Source of the DNA: Limnoperna fortunei
Taxonomy: Eukaryota > Mollusca > Bivalvia > Mytilida > Modiolidae
Direction of reading: 5' to 3'
DNA: 64,000 nt
Assembly: GCA_944474755.1 (NCBI GenBank)
Contig: OX104123.1
Coordinates: 16,434,275-16,498,274, forward strand
Position numbers and translations under genes: made by a program. Below are positions 24,641 through 36,330 of this stretch, in pieces; the stretch's first letter is position 1; each line of letters opens with the position of its first letter. The notes below the pieces were generated by a model. That model was not told the origin of the DNA, did no database searches, and worked only from the letters and a program-made list of their open reading frames with translations.

Positions 24641-25900
24641 ACAATTATCCATATCACAGCGTTACAAATATAAAGGACAGGTCCTGGAACGACTGGAATG
24701 ATGTTTATAAACTAGTTGGGGCAGAATGGTTTGGCGAATTACCAATAAAGCTTTTTGTTCACCGCTGCAAGCCATTTGTTACGTCTACAGACAACTTCAA
24801 TGTTCATTCTAGTGTTCTTCGCATGAACAAACTGTGTAAAACAAGATACATATAAAACGTGAGTCGGTCAGTTATAAAGACGCCAGGAGCGTCTGGTAGC
24901 GCTTCCACTTAAGCCGAGTTTATAGGTCGCCTAAGTATGATGCTTGTAAGAAATGTTCATGCAATGTTTATGAGAGAGGCCTAAATATATCTTATGTATG
25001 TTTCAAAATCTGAAAGATTAGTAAACAGATATGTTCTAACTAAAACGCATAAACAATCCGAAAGGCGACTTTTTATATTGAATTGAACTAACCTTTATGC
25101 GACAAGCCTTAAGTTGCCTTAAACGTACATAATTTTACTAAGAAAATATTACTGCTGTCAAAATCTAGAATTATTTTGTACTCAAACATTTCCTGACTAC
25201 TATAGAGTCTCTGAAATATGGCCTAGTCTGAAACAGTCCGGATTGTGTTTTAGCCATTTAGTTGGAATGTTTTAACCATCTGGAACAGTGCATTGTAAAC
25301 TGCAATAAGTTGACCTGCATGAATTAGAGAACTGAAAAACAGTCTTTACCAGTAATGATACTTACCGAATAATAACAACCTATCAGTTATTTCAACACTA
25401 AATATGTTCAAATTTACTTATGTACTTATGTTGTTATTTATATTTTGTTTGAAAATCACGTTTACACCTTCAACTGTTACTGACTTGTTTCATATACACG
25501 TCATTACCAATATTTCAATTCAAAATATTTTTAAAGTCAATTACACTAGTATTTTTAAAATTAAGAAGTGAATCATAGTATTGTGTTTCGCTCATTAACA
25601 CGCTGTTTGGTCTTTATATTCGATTATGTTTACAGCGAGTGATAGAGAGGTATTTAATATGACTATCAAGGCCCACATGTCCAAAACCGGCAGCCTTTTA
25701 AACAATAACAATTTAAATGATTCAACAAAGTCTACACCATTTGCCAATAGTTTTTTGACACAATAGATATCATGTAATCGATATTACATTTAATAATTTA
25801 TTTGCAGTGTGTAATATTAAAATGATTTATGCAATAGGATACAATCATAATTTGTACGAAAAAATAACTGCATTTGCTGTTTCCGACAGGAACAACTTAC

Positions 25901-25972
25901 AATTCGTGCAGATTTTTAAGACCAGTAAATGTTCCTGTTTTAATACAGGCCAGTTGGTTATAGTTCAAGTCT
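25901..25972 (-). CDS. LRR gene, exon A3
   Basis: A 72-nt exon with acceptor TTTTCCAG and donor GTAAGTTGTTCC. It encodes residues 150-173, (L)DLNYNQLACIKTGTFTGL, then KNLHEL. The cysteine in ACIK is shared with A4 but not with A1. In an LRR solenoid this position lies on the beta side, so the residue would be either buried free or exposed. The donor is 2.4 kb from B3 instead of about 0.88 kb because a 1.65-kb transposon lies between them. Confidence 0.88.
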
Positions 25973-26454
25973 CTGGAAAAGATAAATCATTTTATTCGTT
26001 ACAGATCTAGACAATGGATAGGAGTGCAGATTGTTTAGAACTGCATACAGATTCTTATTAATTATATTGACATGTATTTAAACTGGCTAAAATAAACAAT
26101 TTCTACAAATTATTCAGTTGAGAACACTATAAATTAACTATATAATAGATATGTACAGCATTTGCACCCGTAAACGCAACACTTTGACTGATTGATAACT
26201 GATTGCTGACGGATTTTGGAACGCTGACGGACCATAGTGACGTCATGGTTCGCGACAATTCTATTATGACCTGAACCACCACCCCCACAAAAAAACCGAG
26301 AGCGCATCACATGTCCGCCAGCTGAGGACGCGATGGGCAGCTCTGTGAAACCTAGTAACTAATTTCAAATACTTCCGAATTTAAAGGAAACCATGTATAC
26401 CTATATATCATCAAATATCAAATGACTATAACAGACGTCCTAAAATAAACACAT

Positions 26455-26920
26455 TGTGACGGTTAAAATGCGAAAGCAGAACTATTTTTTTTATATTACG
26501 CTCACATGTTCGCATCTTTAACTCGTAAGATTCTACATACAAACGTGTTTAGTAGTATATTCTTTATTTGAGATTTAATTGTGTGTAAATTTGTGTGACA
26601 CAGTGAGATAGTTAATAAAGTATATAAATAGATGTTTTCGCTTTTGTCGTAAATTTTACTCAGTATTATACATCGGATAAACAAATTGTGACGGTTAAAA
26701 TGCGAAAGCAGAACTATTTTTTTTATATTACGCTCACATGTTCGCATCTTTAACTCGTAACTCTCTATATACAAACGTGTTTAGTAGTTTATTCTTTATT
26801 TGATATTTAATTTTGTGTAAATTCGTGTGACACAATAATATAGTAAATAAAGTATATAAATATATGTTTTCGCTTTTGTCGTAAATTTTATTCAGTATTA
26901 TACATCGGAATTCTTAGGAA
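26455..26920. repeat. 232-bp tandem duplication inside the element
   Basis: GTGACGGTTAAAATGCGAAA starts at about 26456 and again at about 26688. The two units are about 95 percent alike through CGCTTTTGTCGTAAATTTTA and ATTATACATCGGA. The duplication makes a minus-strand frame (26502-26774) that I judge accidental. Confidence 0.85.
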
Positions 26921-27599
26921 TTGTGGAAAAGAAAGATAACTTATCAAACAAAGACAAATGATCTTTTTAAGCGTTTATAATAAAAAAACATCGACATCGG
27001 TGTTAAAGTAGCAGTAAACTATTATTGATTATTGATTTGAGTTGTCTGTTCGACCCTTACAGCGAGAGGGTGTGCTCGACTCATCCCTATATTTGCAAAG
27101 AGAACCAGTTTTCCTGACAAAGGTCTGCTGTTTCGTTGGGTATTCCAGCTCTTTCCTATAAACACTCGATACCATATTATAAAGACTAATATAATTTTTT
27201 GAAAATAGTGTTAAACAAACTTCAAGAGTACATACATATAACCCCAAAAGCGGGAATTGAAAAAAAATGTTACGATTCCGCCTTCACGTTGTTCGTCAAA
27301 TACGAGATGTACGCCTTGGCACGCGAGGTCAAATATTTTTTTGAATTCATTGTGTGTGTTTTTATTTCATATCTTTTTAAATTATTTTGTTAATAAAATG
27401 AAACTTACTATGTGATGTTTATATTTCGTCACAGATGCATTAGTTATAAATTGGGGGAATATCCATTTATATTATTTATAACTTTAGACCAGTATTAGCC
27501 TTATTATTAGGTAAAACGAGTCATAAATGAGGACATAACTGTTGACATTTGTATACTTCTAATATCTGCGAGTGAAACGAATTTTCACATTTCGAAATG

Positions 27600-27790
27600 T
27601 TAATTTACTAACCGGAAGTTGAATGGACGGATTGGAACGATCAATCCAAATCAATCCGTCACATCAGTCAAATCGTTCCAAATCCGTCAATTTACGGATG
27701 GACGTATTGGGAACGATTTGACGGATCTGACTGATTGATAACTGATTGCTTATGGATTTTGGAACGCTGACGGATTGTTAAAAGTGTTGC
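27600..27790. repeat. Subterminal fold-back arm of the element
   Basis: GACGGATTTGGAACGATTTG-type motifs occur in both orientations within 190 bp (for example AATCGTTCCAAATCCGTC and GGGAACGATTTGACGGAT), so this arm can fold into a hairpin. The left arm (26170-26245) has just one orientation of the unit. Confidence 0.65.
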
Positions 27791-28349
27791 GTTTTTAATC
27801 TCATGTACTGTGTGATAAACATTACGTCACATCAACGAATGCTTAACTAAATTTTTAATTCTTGGAGGCTTTGTTAAGTATTTGTTAATAATAATCTACA
27901 TTTTTCTGAAATATCAAAATAATTTTAATTAGGTTCAAATTGTTCATAATTTAGCGTTTGATATTCCTATAGTAGGGCCGCACAACTTTATATGTAAAAA
28001 CCAAAATAATGTTAAATTTAACTTTTTAAAAACGCAATATTGCCATAACTTAGCTGTGGACTCATAAGTAAAAGTGAAAGTTTATTATGTATTGCAAAAT
28101 TAAAAACACAGCTTCGCGAGGAATAAATCAATAATTAGCAAATTTAACCGTTTGACTTGTGTAGCAACCTTCACTATAATCCTATTAAATGGTCTTTGCT
28201 TTGTAACGTCATTCATTTATTTGCAATAAAATTCAGATGCACTTACCAATGTATAGTTTTACTGTGTATATCTATGTAACACATGCGTACGCATTAGAAT
28301 TACCTACAAATTAGATTATTAAGCATATAGTATACGCGGTAACACTTAC

Positions 28350-28421
28350 AGAAGTATTAAATTCTTCAGTTCTTTGAAACTACCATTATCAATAGAAGTA
28401 ATTTGGTTCGAGCTCAACAAC
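28350..28421 (-). CDS. LRR gene, exon B3
   Basis: A 72-nt exon with acceptor TCATTTTAG and donor GTAAGTGTTACC. It encodes residues 126-149, (L)LLSSNQITSIDNGSFKEL, then KNLILL. The first variable residues (LLSS) differ from the WLGS of B1 and WLGK of B4 while NQITSIDNGSF is unchanged. On the concave face of an LRR solenoid those early positions are the ones that usually contact ligands, so this pattern is consistent with binding-face variation, although four copies are too few to test. Confidence 0.88.
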
Positions 28422-28689
28422 CTAAAATGAGACGAAACAACTCGATTAGTGTACAGATATTCTGGAATATAATGACTATTTCTAATTTCTTAACAGTTTA
28501 TTCTATATAATCCGGTTTGTATCTGCTAACACCTTATATACCGCTCACACTAGCTGCATGCCCTTCAAATGTCGTCCTGTTGTTTGGTTGGTTTTTAACT
28601 CCCATTATATTTTCTATTTACTGGACAGGTCTTTAGTATTTCACATTGCTTCAATACAATTTTTCTCACCAAGATAATCTGGGATCGAA

Positions 28690-29540
28690 AGGCTACTTTT
28701 GAAACTTAATTGAACTGGCCTTTCAATAATTTACTCAGTTTTGATGGTATTACTGTTGTAAAACTTGTAGACCGATTTTGTACTTAAATATTTCCTGACT
28801 ACTATACTATCTCTGAAATATGACATAGTTTGAAACAACCCCCCATTGTGTTTTAACTATTTGGTTTGATTGATTGATTGTAGTTTTACGTCCTATTCAG
28901 AACGTGTTTCACCATGTGGAAAAGTACATTGTAATCTGTAGTATCTTCACCTGTCTGAATTAGAGAATTCTTTACAAGTAATGATGTTAACGGCATAATA
29001 ACACCCTGACAGTTATTTCAACACTATATATTTGCATATTATTCATATTTTAATTCATTGCCTTATTTTATTATTTTGAAATTTATCACTTTCACATATT
29101 TTAACGCTATATTAGAATGTGATGTTTGCATTTAGGATTTAACTGTGAATAATAAAATTAAGTTAAATATGGTATTCAAAAACTCGGCTTCAAATCATTA
29201 TAAAATAAAAATATTTAATGCAGATGTCATGTGTAAAATTTTGAACTTCTAAATTATCAGACAATTTGAAATGGAATAAAGCTGTGTACTTATTTTGTTT
29301 TTACACCTTCACCCTTTTCTGACACGTTTCATATACACGCCATTACTAATATTAGCATTTAAAATAGTCCATAAAATAACACACAAATATTTTTAAAATT
29401 GAGAAATGAAATATATGGTATTGTCTTGTGTTCATGAGCACCCTGTTTGGTCTTTATATTCGATTATTTTTATAGCGAGTGATAGAGAGGTATTAAATAT
29501 GACTATAAAGGCCCACATGTCCAAAACCGGAAGCACTTTA
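28690..29540. repeat. Segment duplicate of about 25.09-25.69 kb
   Basis: Shared landmarks in the same order include CTGACTACTATA, GAATTAGAGAA, TATTTCAACACTA, and GCGAGTGATAGAGAGGTATT followed by AAGGCCCACATGTCCAAAAC. The offset is about 3.6-3.8 kb, spanning exons A3 and B3, so this marks the edge of duplication copy III. The right copy has an extra reversed LINE-tail scrap near 28865-28905. Confidence 0.75.
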
Positions 29541-30429
29541 AACGTCACTCATTCATATATTAATACGCGGGGTCATTTCTGGAAGCCTTGTGTCTTGTGA
29601 CAATGTCCACTTTTATATTAAAAAGATGTTGCTATTGTTTTCAATGGATTCAAATTATGTTTCGCTATTTACAACACCTCACAAATAAAGTTACTGCAGA
29701 TATAAGGTTAAGGACTATTTTATGCTATTTAACGCCTGCGTTGAACGTGGAAATATCGGATAATTTCTGATACTACGATGCCGGGTGTTTCGTTGGCTGT
29801 TTTTCCTTAAACATTAAAGCATAGTTGTGAAATGTTTTGTGGGAAACGTGTTATATTGATTATGACCTTAACCATTTTCGAGTAGTTTGCTTGATAATAA
29901 TAAGCAAATATGTTGTTTGTGTGTTATTTAAAAAAGTATACAAAAATATTAAAAGCACAGAGCATAATGATAATGAATTGTAATTTATAAAATCTATAAC
30001 AATATTAAACGCACAGATTATAATATTCTGTGAACATAAAAGTTGGTAACATCTCCATTTGAATATAAAGTAAATTGTTAACAAAAACGTTATATTCACA
30101 TAAACCCGCCCTGATCTCTATTCAGTATATCTGCTCTAAAAGCGAAAAAGCGGAGACATAAAAAAATGAATGTAATAAAATATCCTGCACCCCTTTCTGC
30201 AACTGTCTTCTCTTAAGAAAAGGTTAGCCCTTTCTTCGTGTTACCAATACAAAATCTGAGATTAATTCATGTTTAAATGTGTTGCCGAGAATTTAAGCAG
30301 AAATTTGGTATTTTAATTTTGATATTATAAATTTATACAAAACTGTTTTACATTGCCCGCGAAAAAGGAATTCGTATAGTATCATATAAACGGTATAAAC
30401 AGATTTACAATATAATGCACATAAAAAAA

Positions 30430-30620
30430 TAACATGCTTGGTTTGGTCTCCAGAATACAATTTCCTAATGATGCTGTTTATAAAATAGGAATCATTGATA
30501 ACTTTTCTTAGCTTTGTTTTCAGGGGAAAAGAAATAAAATTTCAGCAAGAAATACTTATACTCTTCTTTTTAGCAAGTCGTCAAGTAAATTTTAATTATT
30601 GACCACTCAATTGCATTTCT
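30430..30620 (-). mobile_element. CR1-like LINE fragment
   Basis: TTGGTCTCCAGAATACAATTTCC and the following 150 bp (CTTTGTTTTCAGG, AGCAAGTCGTCAAGTAA) match 13.74-13.88 kb, the 5' part of the endonuclease region of the CR1-like relic. The fragment is short and non-coding. Confidence 0.6.
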
Positions 30621-31264
30621 GTGGGTTAAAAATTGCATTTCTGTGGGTTAAAGCAACATGTGAGGTTCTTTCTGCAGCCAGTACAGTATTTATCCATAAT
30701 TGGTATAAATGTAAATATTCATCATCAATGGCTGAATTTCAATTTGATATTTGCATTGAGATTTTGGTCATTTAAGTAATATTTGTCAATTTTGTATCTG
30801 TTCACAATCTAAACATGATAAAAAAGGGGTGTAATGCTATGTGCTTTTGCAATGTATCACATTTGACTACTTTTTCTAGATCTTCTTGAAAATCCAGTTA
30901 AGTGTAGTCATAGTATCAACAGACATAAATCTATCTATATAAATGGTTTCAGCTCACGGACAATTGTTATCCAAGCTATAAAATTTATTTAAAATTTCCT
31001 TCCTGGTCTGAGACATGGTTTACTGCAAATTATCATGTGTATATGAACTAACATATTCAAATTAGAAATAACATTCTAAACTTGACATGAATTGCATGAG
31101 TTTTATCTCATGGCAAAGGAACTATATGAAGAAAAATAATAAAATAAAAAAATAATATTCACATTTTTTTTTAATTATTAAACATCACATGCACTATAAC
31201 TGTTGGATTTTGTAATTATTCAGTAAATTTATTACTAAACATCTTTATGCTGCATCTTACAATT

Positions 31265-31700
31265 TGTTTGATTAAATGTTAAATACATCTTGGAATATCA
31301 GCTGTATCTTTTGTGGCAAAGTCCATTATGAAATAGGTAACATGACTTATAAGTTTCCAGAATATATGCCAAGCAACATATGCTCACTAAGATTTTTTTT
31401 AAGTGTATGTAAACTGTATTTATCATTTTCAGTCAAATTTTAAAATCCATGACACTTGGAGAAAATATTGTTCCAGAATTACTTGTAATTTTGTCAATTT
31501 TGGTTCTAAATATGTGTTATGTATCTCTTCTTTCCATCAGATTTAAAATACATCATGGAATATCTGCTGTGTCCTTTGTAGAAAAGTTCACTATGAAATA
31601 GGCCACATGACTTCTAACTTGCCAATCAATATGCTCACTGAGATTTTCTGTATAAGTAAACTGTATCAGTGTCAGCACAAATTTTAAATTTTAATAGACT
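31265..31700. repeat. Tandem duplication, unit about 265 bp
   Basis: TTAAATACATCTTGGAATATC (31277 on) and TTAAAATACATCATGGAATATC (31542 on) begin two parallel copies that share AAGTCCATTATGAAATAGG / AAGTTCACTATGAAATAGG, TATGCTCACT(A/G)AGATT and GTAAACTGTAT. Divergence is roughly one fifth. Content unknown; no conserved frame. Confidence 0.7.
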
Positions 31701-32118
31701 AAAATGCATTTCTCTCTTCTTAATTGCTTAACCCTAAAATAAACAAACAACCAACTTTAAATATAATGTTATAAATGTATAATTATAATATCCAATTTAT
31801 TGTTAAAAACTTAACTTTTAAAATTTGGGAATCTGGGTAATAAAATTTTTAAAAAGTCAATTGTTTATACTAAATAAAGAGGAATTTAGTTTTTATAATA
31901 TTATATTCTGGACCCATCTGTACATTTATGAATAAATATAAAGAGTATTAAAATATTGTTAAATATTGACACTAATTTTATAATAAAAAACCAAAGGGTC
32001 AAATCTTGACCATTTAAAACTATATGAGTGTAAATGAGTAATATAAATAAAATATGTCAGACATTAAACGCTTGTTTAAATAAATTAATCATAATCTAAT
32101 ATTTTCGAGGGTGTCCTT

Positions 32119-32340
32119 CCCACTAAACACAGTAACGTTCTTGTAATGTTCTGATAACGTTATCTTATAGTTCTGGGAACGTTCTGACAGGACGTTTTGA
32201 GAACGATATTGTGTAGACGCCCACATTGGTTCTGAGAACGTTATGGAGTAACATTTTCAGAACGTTCCCACAACGTACCAAGAATGTTCCCAATGAACAA
32301 AAAAACATTCATAGAAGGTTTAAAGAACGTTATATCATGG
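32119..32340. repeat. Left inverted end and AACGTT subterminal array
   Basis: The 14-bp terminal inverted repeat is followed by repeated TAACGTTCTT, ATAACGTTAT, GGAACGTTCTG, AGAACGTTATG, AGAACGTTCCC and AGAACGTTATA units in either orientation. Confidence 0.8.
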
Positions 32341-32998
32341 TTTTGGTTTGGTTCATAATGACCTTGTCCAATGTAAAAAGGACAGGTTTTGCATTTGTGT
32401 GCCTCTAGGGTGCATATTCAAATGTTAACACATTTGCATAATGTAATACATTGATTTTACAACAGAGAAAATTTTCCTGTTTAAGACTGGGCAGAACCTT
32501 TGATCAAATAAAATGCTATATTCATTATGACTGGTCAGATGATCGGAACATTTTTTCAACAATTAAAACACAATCAACAATTATTCATGCTTACAGTAGC
32601 TAAAAAATACAACATCAAGGCAAACAAAAAGATTGTCCAGGAATAGATTGTACTGAAAACACTCACCCAAATTAGAGTCACAAGGTCAGGTACAGCAGTT
32701 TTGAAAAAATGAAATAATCAAAAGACTTGTGAATGGGGTGTATCTAAATCTACATAAAAAAGGAACTGGTCGACTTAGTCAATGCTTTTGTGCCATTGTA
32801 AATAATATTTAAGGACATATAAATGCTGAGTGTGATTAAGACTTTGCTGAATGTAAGGCAAACACATCCACTATAAACAAAGACATTTTACAAGACACAA
32901 AGTTTATTATGGCAGAATACAAATCAAAGTTATAATTGAAATTTTAGTCATATTCTTAAAAGTTCTTATTAGTTATCCATCCATCCATCTAATTCCTC

Positions 32999-33034
32999 TT
33001 AATCAGTAGTTTCTTCTTCATTATCCTCTGCAAT
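32999..33034 (-). CDS. DUF4806-like gene, last exon
   Basis: After an acceptor ending CTTTTTAG the exon encodes IAEDNEEETTD and stops at TAA (32999-33001). It joins in phase 0 to the AAG that ends the upstream exon. The short acidic C terminus is plain low-complexity sequence. The join is inferred from splice signals and frame only. Confidence 0.6.
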   Translation of the reverse strand: MAEDNEEETTD

Positions 33035-33872
33035 CTAAAAAGAAAGGGATTCAACATTATAAATTCTGTCATATATAGTTTCCTCACATGTCACTAATGT
33101 CAATCAGCAAAACCTGGAAAATTCTTCACTGTAATAAACTGACAGATGATGTCTATTGAAAAGGGATAAATAATTCTAATGTATATAATAGAAAACAACA
33201 GAATTACTTTTTAGTATACTCTCTGCCAATCCTTTTTTCATGTAAGACTATAAAAAAGGAATTCCTAGAGACTCATCCAAATTTCTTGAAAAAATGGGGT
33301 GGGCGGGTGAATTATATTTCATTTTTTATCCAATTTGGTGAAATTTTCTGCCATTTTAAAGAAATTGACCAAAAATGAACATAATTTGAGAAAAAATCAA
33401 AATAAAAATTTTTCAGGCGGCTGAAAAAATCGGGCGGGAGGGGATGAGAATTTAGGATATTTTTTATATTGGCCTCTAAAATGGTTTTGTGGTTTTTTTT
33501 ATTGCTTATAAATTTTTTATAAATTTTTCAAGTTGAATAAAAAATATATTAACTGGTCAAAGCAACTTATGTGTTTCTTCCATCAATATTGGATAACTCA
33601 GAATATCATCTGAGCCTTCTTTGTTCAACAAAAAATGTGTTTGCTTTGTTACCAGTTTAATTGTATCTGTAGGGAAACAGTAGAAATGGTCATTGACTGG
33701 GGTTTGATATTTTTTTACCTTTATATTTATTTCCCCACTCTGACCCTATCCACTTATTTCATAAATATCCTTAAACCAATTTTTTTTTAAATAAAAAAGC
33801 TTAATTTGTTTGAAGTAAACTACATTGTATCAATTTGTTTTTGCTAAATAAATCTGTTGTTATACATTGTAC

Positions 33873-33979
33873 CTTAAACTTAGATTCTCCTTGCAGGTGT
33901 GGCGCTCTCTTTAAAGTTTCAGAAATTGCCTCATCAATCACGGCATCAGTGGCATTGTTGTGGCACTTCTTGCATGACT
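33873..33979 (-). CDS. DUF4806-like gene, penultimate exon
   Basis: A 107-nt exon with a strong acceptor (CATTTTTTTTCCAG) and a weaker donor (AAG then GTACAATG). It encodes SCKKCHNNATDAVIDEAISE followed by TLKRAPHL and a basic tail. The C-x2-C-H start and the predicted helix after it resemble the end of DUF4806 domains, where a helix follows the conserved KGKK-x-F region. It joins to the upstream exon as A plus AG (Lys), phase 1. Its position, frame and both splice sites agree with the neighbours. Confidence 0.7.
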
Positions 33980-35402
33980 CTGGAAAAAAAATGGATTTAA
34001 TGTTTAAAACATAGGAAATGGTTGTGCTATTTTATGTTTATAACCACCTACATAATTTTTAAATATATAATAGGCATGTTTTTCACAAAGGAACACCACC
34101 CATCAAAAAAGAATATATCCAAAAGACATACAATGCCCCATCTTGCAACATTTGGGAAGATAGACCTGAACACTATATGCCCAGTCTTCACGCTAAACTT
34201 TTTTGGTCACAGGCCAACTGGGCTTGTACCTATAGAGTTTTACAGGCCCACACAAAAAATTAACAAGCCCGAATATTTCATGTAAATTTTTAGAGTGTCA
34301 ATACTAAGAAATATTCAATAAAGTGGCAGTAAAAATCAATTAAATAATTTTGAGTCATTTATTCTCTTGAAAATGACATTAGTATTGTCTCTCAGGGAAT
34401 AGAACAAGAGGAACTTGCTTTTATCAACAAGTGTTGGTACTAGTATGTACAATCTTATATTATATGGGTTTATCTTAAAGCAGTTTAACTTAAATTATTG
34501 ATAAGTTCTACTCAATGAAAGACCCGAACACACAGTTTGAATTACTTCTTTTATCTCACATTTCCATAAATATTCAACATTACAATGAAAAAAAATCAAC
34601 TGCCACAAGGCCATTAAATAAAATAAATGTTTCTTAGTTATTAGTACATAAGTTCATTGCATTGAGTATTATAAAGTAGAACTAAGGAGTAGAAAGTGGA
34701 TACTTGTCAAACATATAATATTAATTATTATGTATTTAATGTAAAATGCACTACTTAAAATATTTATACAGATCAAAATTAAAGTTTTTGATAGTTTTAA
34801 ATCTTTACAAAACACTTTTCAATATCAGCAGCATCGTTATTTGCAATCTCCGGCCCTATGTTTGTATCTGCTCCGGAAATTCCCATATTTTACTATTGCT
34901 TTGAACTGGTATCTGCTTTTAATTTCCGGCAACCCTTTATGTTAATGGTACAAGTTATACGGAAACCAGTTTTACTAAGACTGGTTACAAAATTTATAGA
35001 AGTAATGGGACCAGTTTCATTTTACGTAATTATCATGGTTTTGTTTTTGCAAGAAATTACGATATGGCAAGTTAAAATAAATAAATTATACCCATCTCAG
35101 GCGGTTTTTTATTATCAAAATGAATTGACATAACAGCTTATTTCTTGGCACACGCCAGCTGGGCGTACATAGTTCAGAGTTTTAGAGGCCCAAACTTATT
35201 TGTACCCGCCACGGGCATCAGACTACCGGCTTAATTCGAAGACTGTAGGCCCCTACTTTCGTAGATGGGGCATTAAAAATAAAAAAGAATTGAACTCCCC
35301 CCCCCTTTCCAAAAAAAAAGATTAATTAAAATTAAAAACAAGACAGAATTAATTTTGTGTGACTGAAAAAATTCAGGTACTTTTTATTTTATATACACTT
35401 AC

Positions 35403-35571
35403 TTTTAATTACTTTGTATATTGCCTCAGTGTTTAGGGATTTTTTGACATTTTCTGTTTTCTTGGAATGTTTCCCCTTTAAATTAAAATTTGACCATAGA
35501 CTGTTCCCACCAACTCTCCTCAGAACAAGCCTGGCCGTCTCTTTAACGTCTTTGCCACCAAGGAAGTGAAC
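35403..35571 (-). CDS. DUF4806-like gene, core-domain exon
   Basis: A 169-nt exon between the acceptor TTTTTTTAG and the donor GTAAGTGTATA. It encodes 56 residues starting VHFLGGKDVKETARLVLRRV, then GNSLWSNFNLKGKHSKK, then NTEAIYKVIK. The order L-GG-x-D-(8 to 12)-R-x-L-x-x-(L/V), aromatic/F-N-x-x-G-x-x-x-K and a final I-YKVI helix is what I know as DUF4806, a domain of unknown function in animal proteins that are often expanded and repeat-like in genomes. The domain call is from memory of the family pattern. The exon lies inside the inverted-repeat element, with no LRR homology. Confidence 0.75.
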
Positions 35572-35991
35572 CTAAAAAAATCACATTAATTAGCGGTCAG
35601 ATTAGATAAAAAAAATATTTATTTTATATAATCAATCATGTCTTATTTTGTGCTAAATTTTAATTTTTTAATGTTTATGCCAAACAAAAAAAATGTGTGT
35701 TTCCTGTTTCAGGTCTGAAAAAGATAGGGTAGTCCTAGGTACAATTATAAAATTATCCTTCTTTGCAATGACTGCAAAATCCTTTAAGCAGTTTTGTTGT
35801 GAGGTTACCTCTTTGAACAGACAGGGTTCAAAAAACCTTTGTTTATTTGGCTACAGCTAGAGAACAAAAACACTTACATGAACTGATGTAACACAATTCA
35901 TATTGTTGCTGGTTTTTAAACAAAGTACACGTACAATGTATACATTGCAATATTTTGATTAATTTTTTATGGATTGCAACATACCAATTTC

Positions 35992-36330
35992 TTATTCAGA
36001 TAAAGAAGGTTCATCTTTGTCTTCTTCTATATATAGATCATTATCATCATCAGAATCAATTATTTGGTGTTTGTCAATTAGGTCCCACTCAAACGTCTCA
36101 TTTTCTTCATTTTGGATGTATTCTGGTTGACGAATACATGTACTTGTATCTGGTTCATGTTCATGCGATCTTACATGAACACATGCATGCATATCTTTTA
36201 AAATGTTCTGTGTGTCAAACGCTACTAAACTTTCAGTCTCATCTTCTGATTGCCCAAGTTCTGATGAATCTAGCAGCTTGAATCCATTTCCTTTTGTAAG
36301 CTTTTCGACTTTCACTCATGCTCATGCAAT
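35992..36330 (-). CDS. Possible upstream exon of the DUF4806-like gene (frame uncertain)
   Basis: An acceptor (CTTTTTTCCAG) at about 36333 precedes an ATG frame reading MSMSESRKAYKRKWIQAARF that soon meets a stop. In another frame the same stretch gives a long acidic protein (about 107 residues, with EDETESLVAFD, DSDDDNDLYIEEDKDE) that also stops at 35992. A third frame, open only for the last 14 codons, ends LYLNKKL at a GTATGT donor and would join in phase 0 to VHFLGG of the core exon. A basic start, acidic middle and then the DUF4806 core is a familiar order, so either two single-base indels have broken the exon or my splice choice is wrong. Confidence 0.4.

Larger units (their letters stand above)
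26158..27807. mobile_element. 1.65-kb inverted-repeat DNA element
   Basis: The left end has AAACGCAACACTTT (about 26173) and the right end has its complement AAAGTGTTGCGTTT (about 27783). Near both ends lie copies of GACTGATTGATAACTGATTGC and GGATTTTGGAACGCTGACGG. Direct ATGTAC copies flank it (26152-26157 and 27808-27813). Paralogous LRR introns at 17.10 and 42.53 kb have GATATGTATGATAAA uninterrupted, so they act as empty sites and prove an insertion. No transposase frame is visible, so it is non-autonomous. Superfamily not assigned. Confidence 0.82.

Noticed and set aside
25340..25420. CTTACC motif near 25371 as donor of a further minus-strand LRR exon
   Set aside because: The adjoining sequence does not encode an LRR in any frame and its paralogue near 28.98 kb lacks the donor.
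34858..35133. Plus-strand hydrophobic 91-codon frame
   Set aside because: AT-rich hydrophobic frame antisense to the element gene intron; no signals of a gene.
34170..35260. Two similar blocks (GCCAACTGGGCTTGTACC and GCCAGCTGGGCGTACA, each followed by AGTTTTA-AGGCCCA) as ends of an element
   Set aside because: They are in direct, not inverted, orientation and no flanking duplication is visible; probably scraps of one repeat family.
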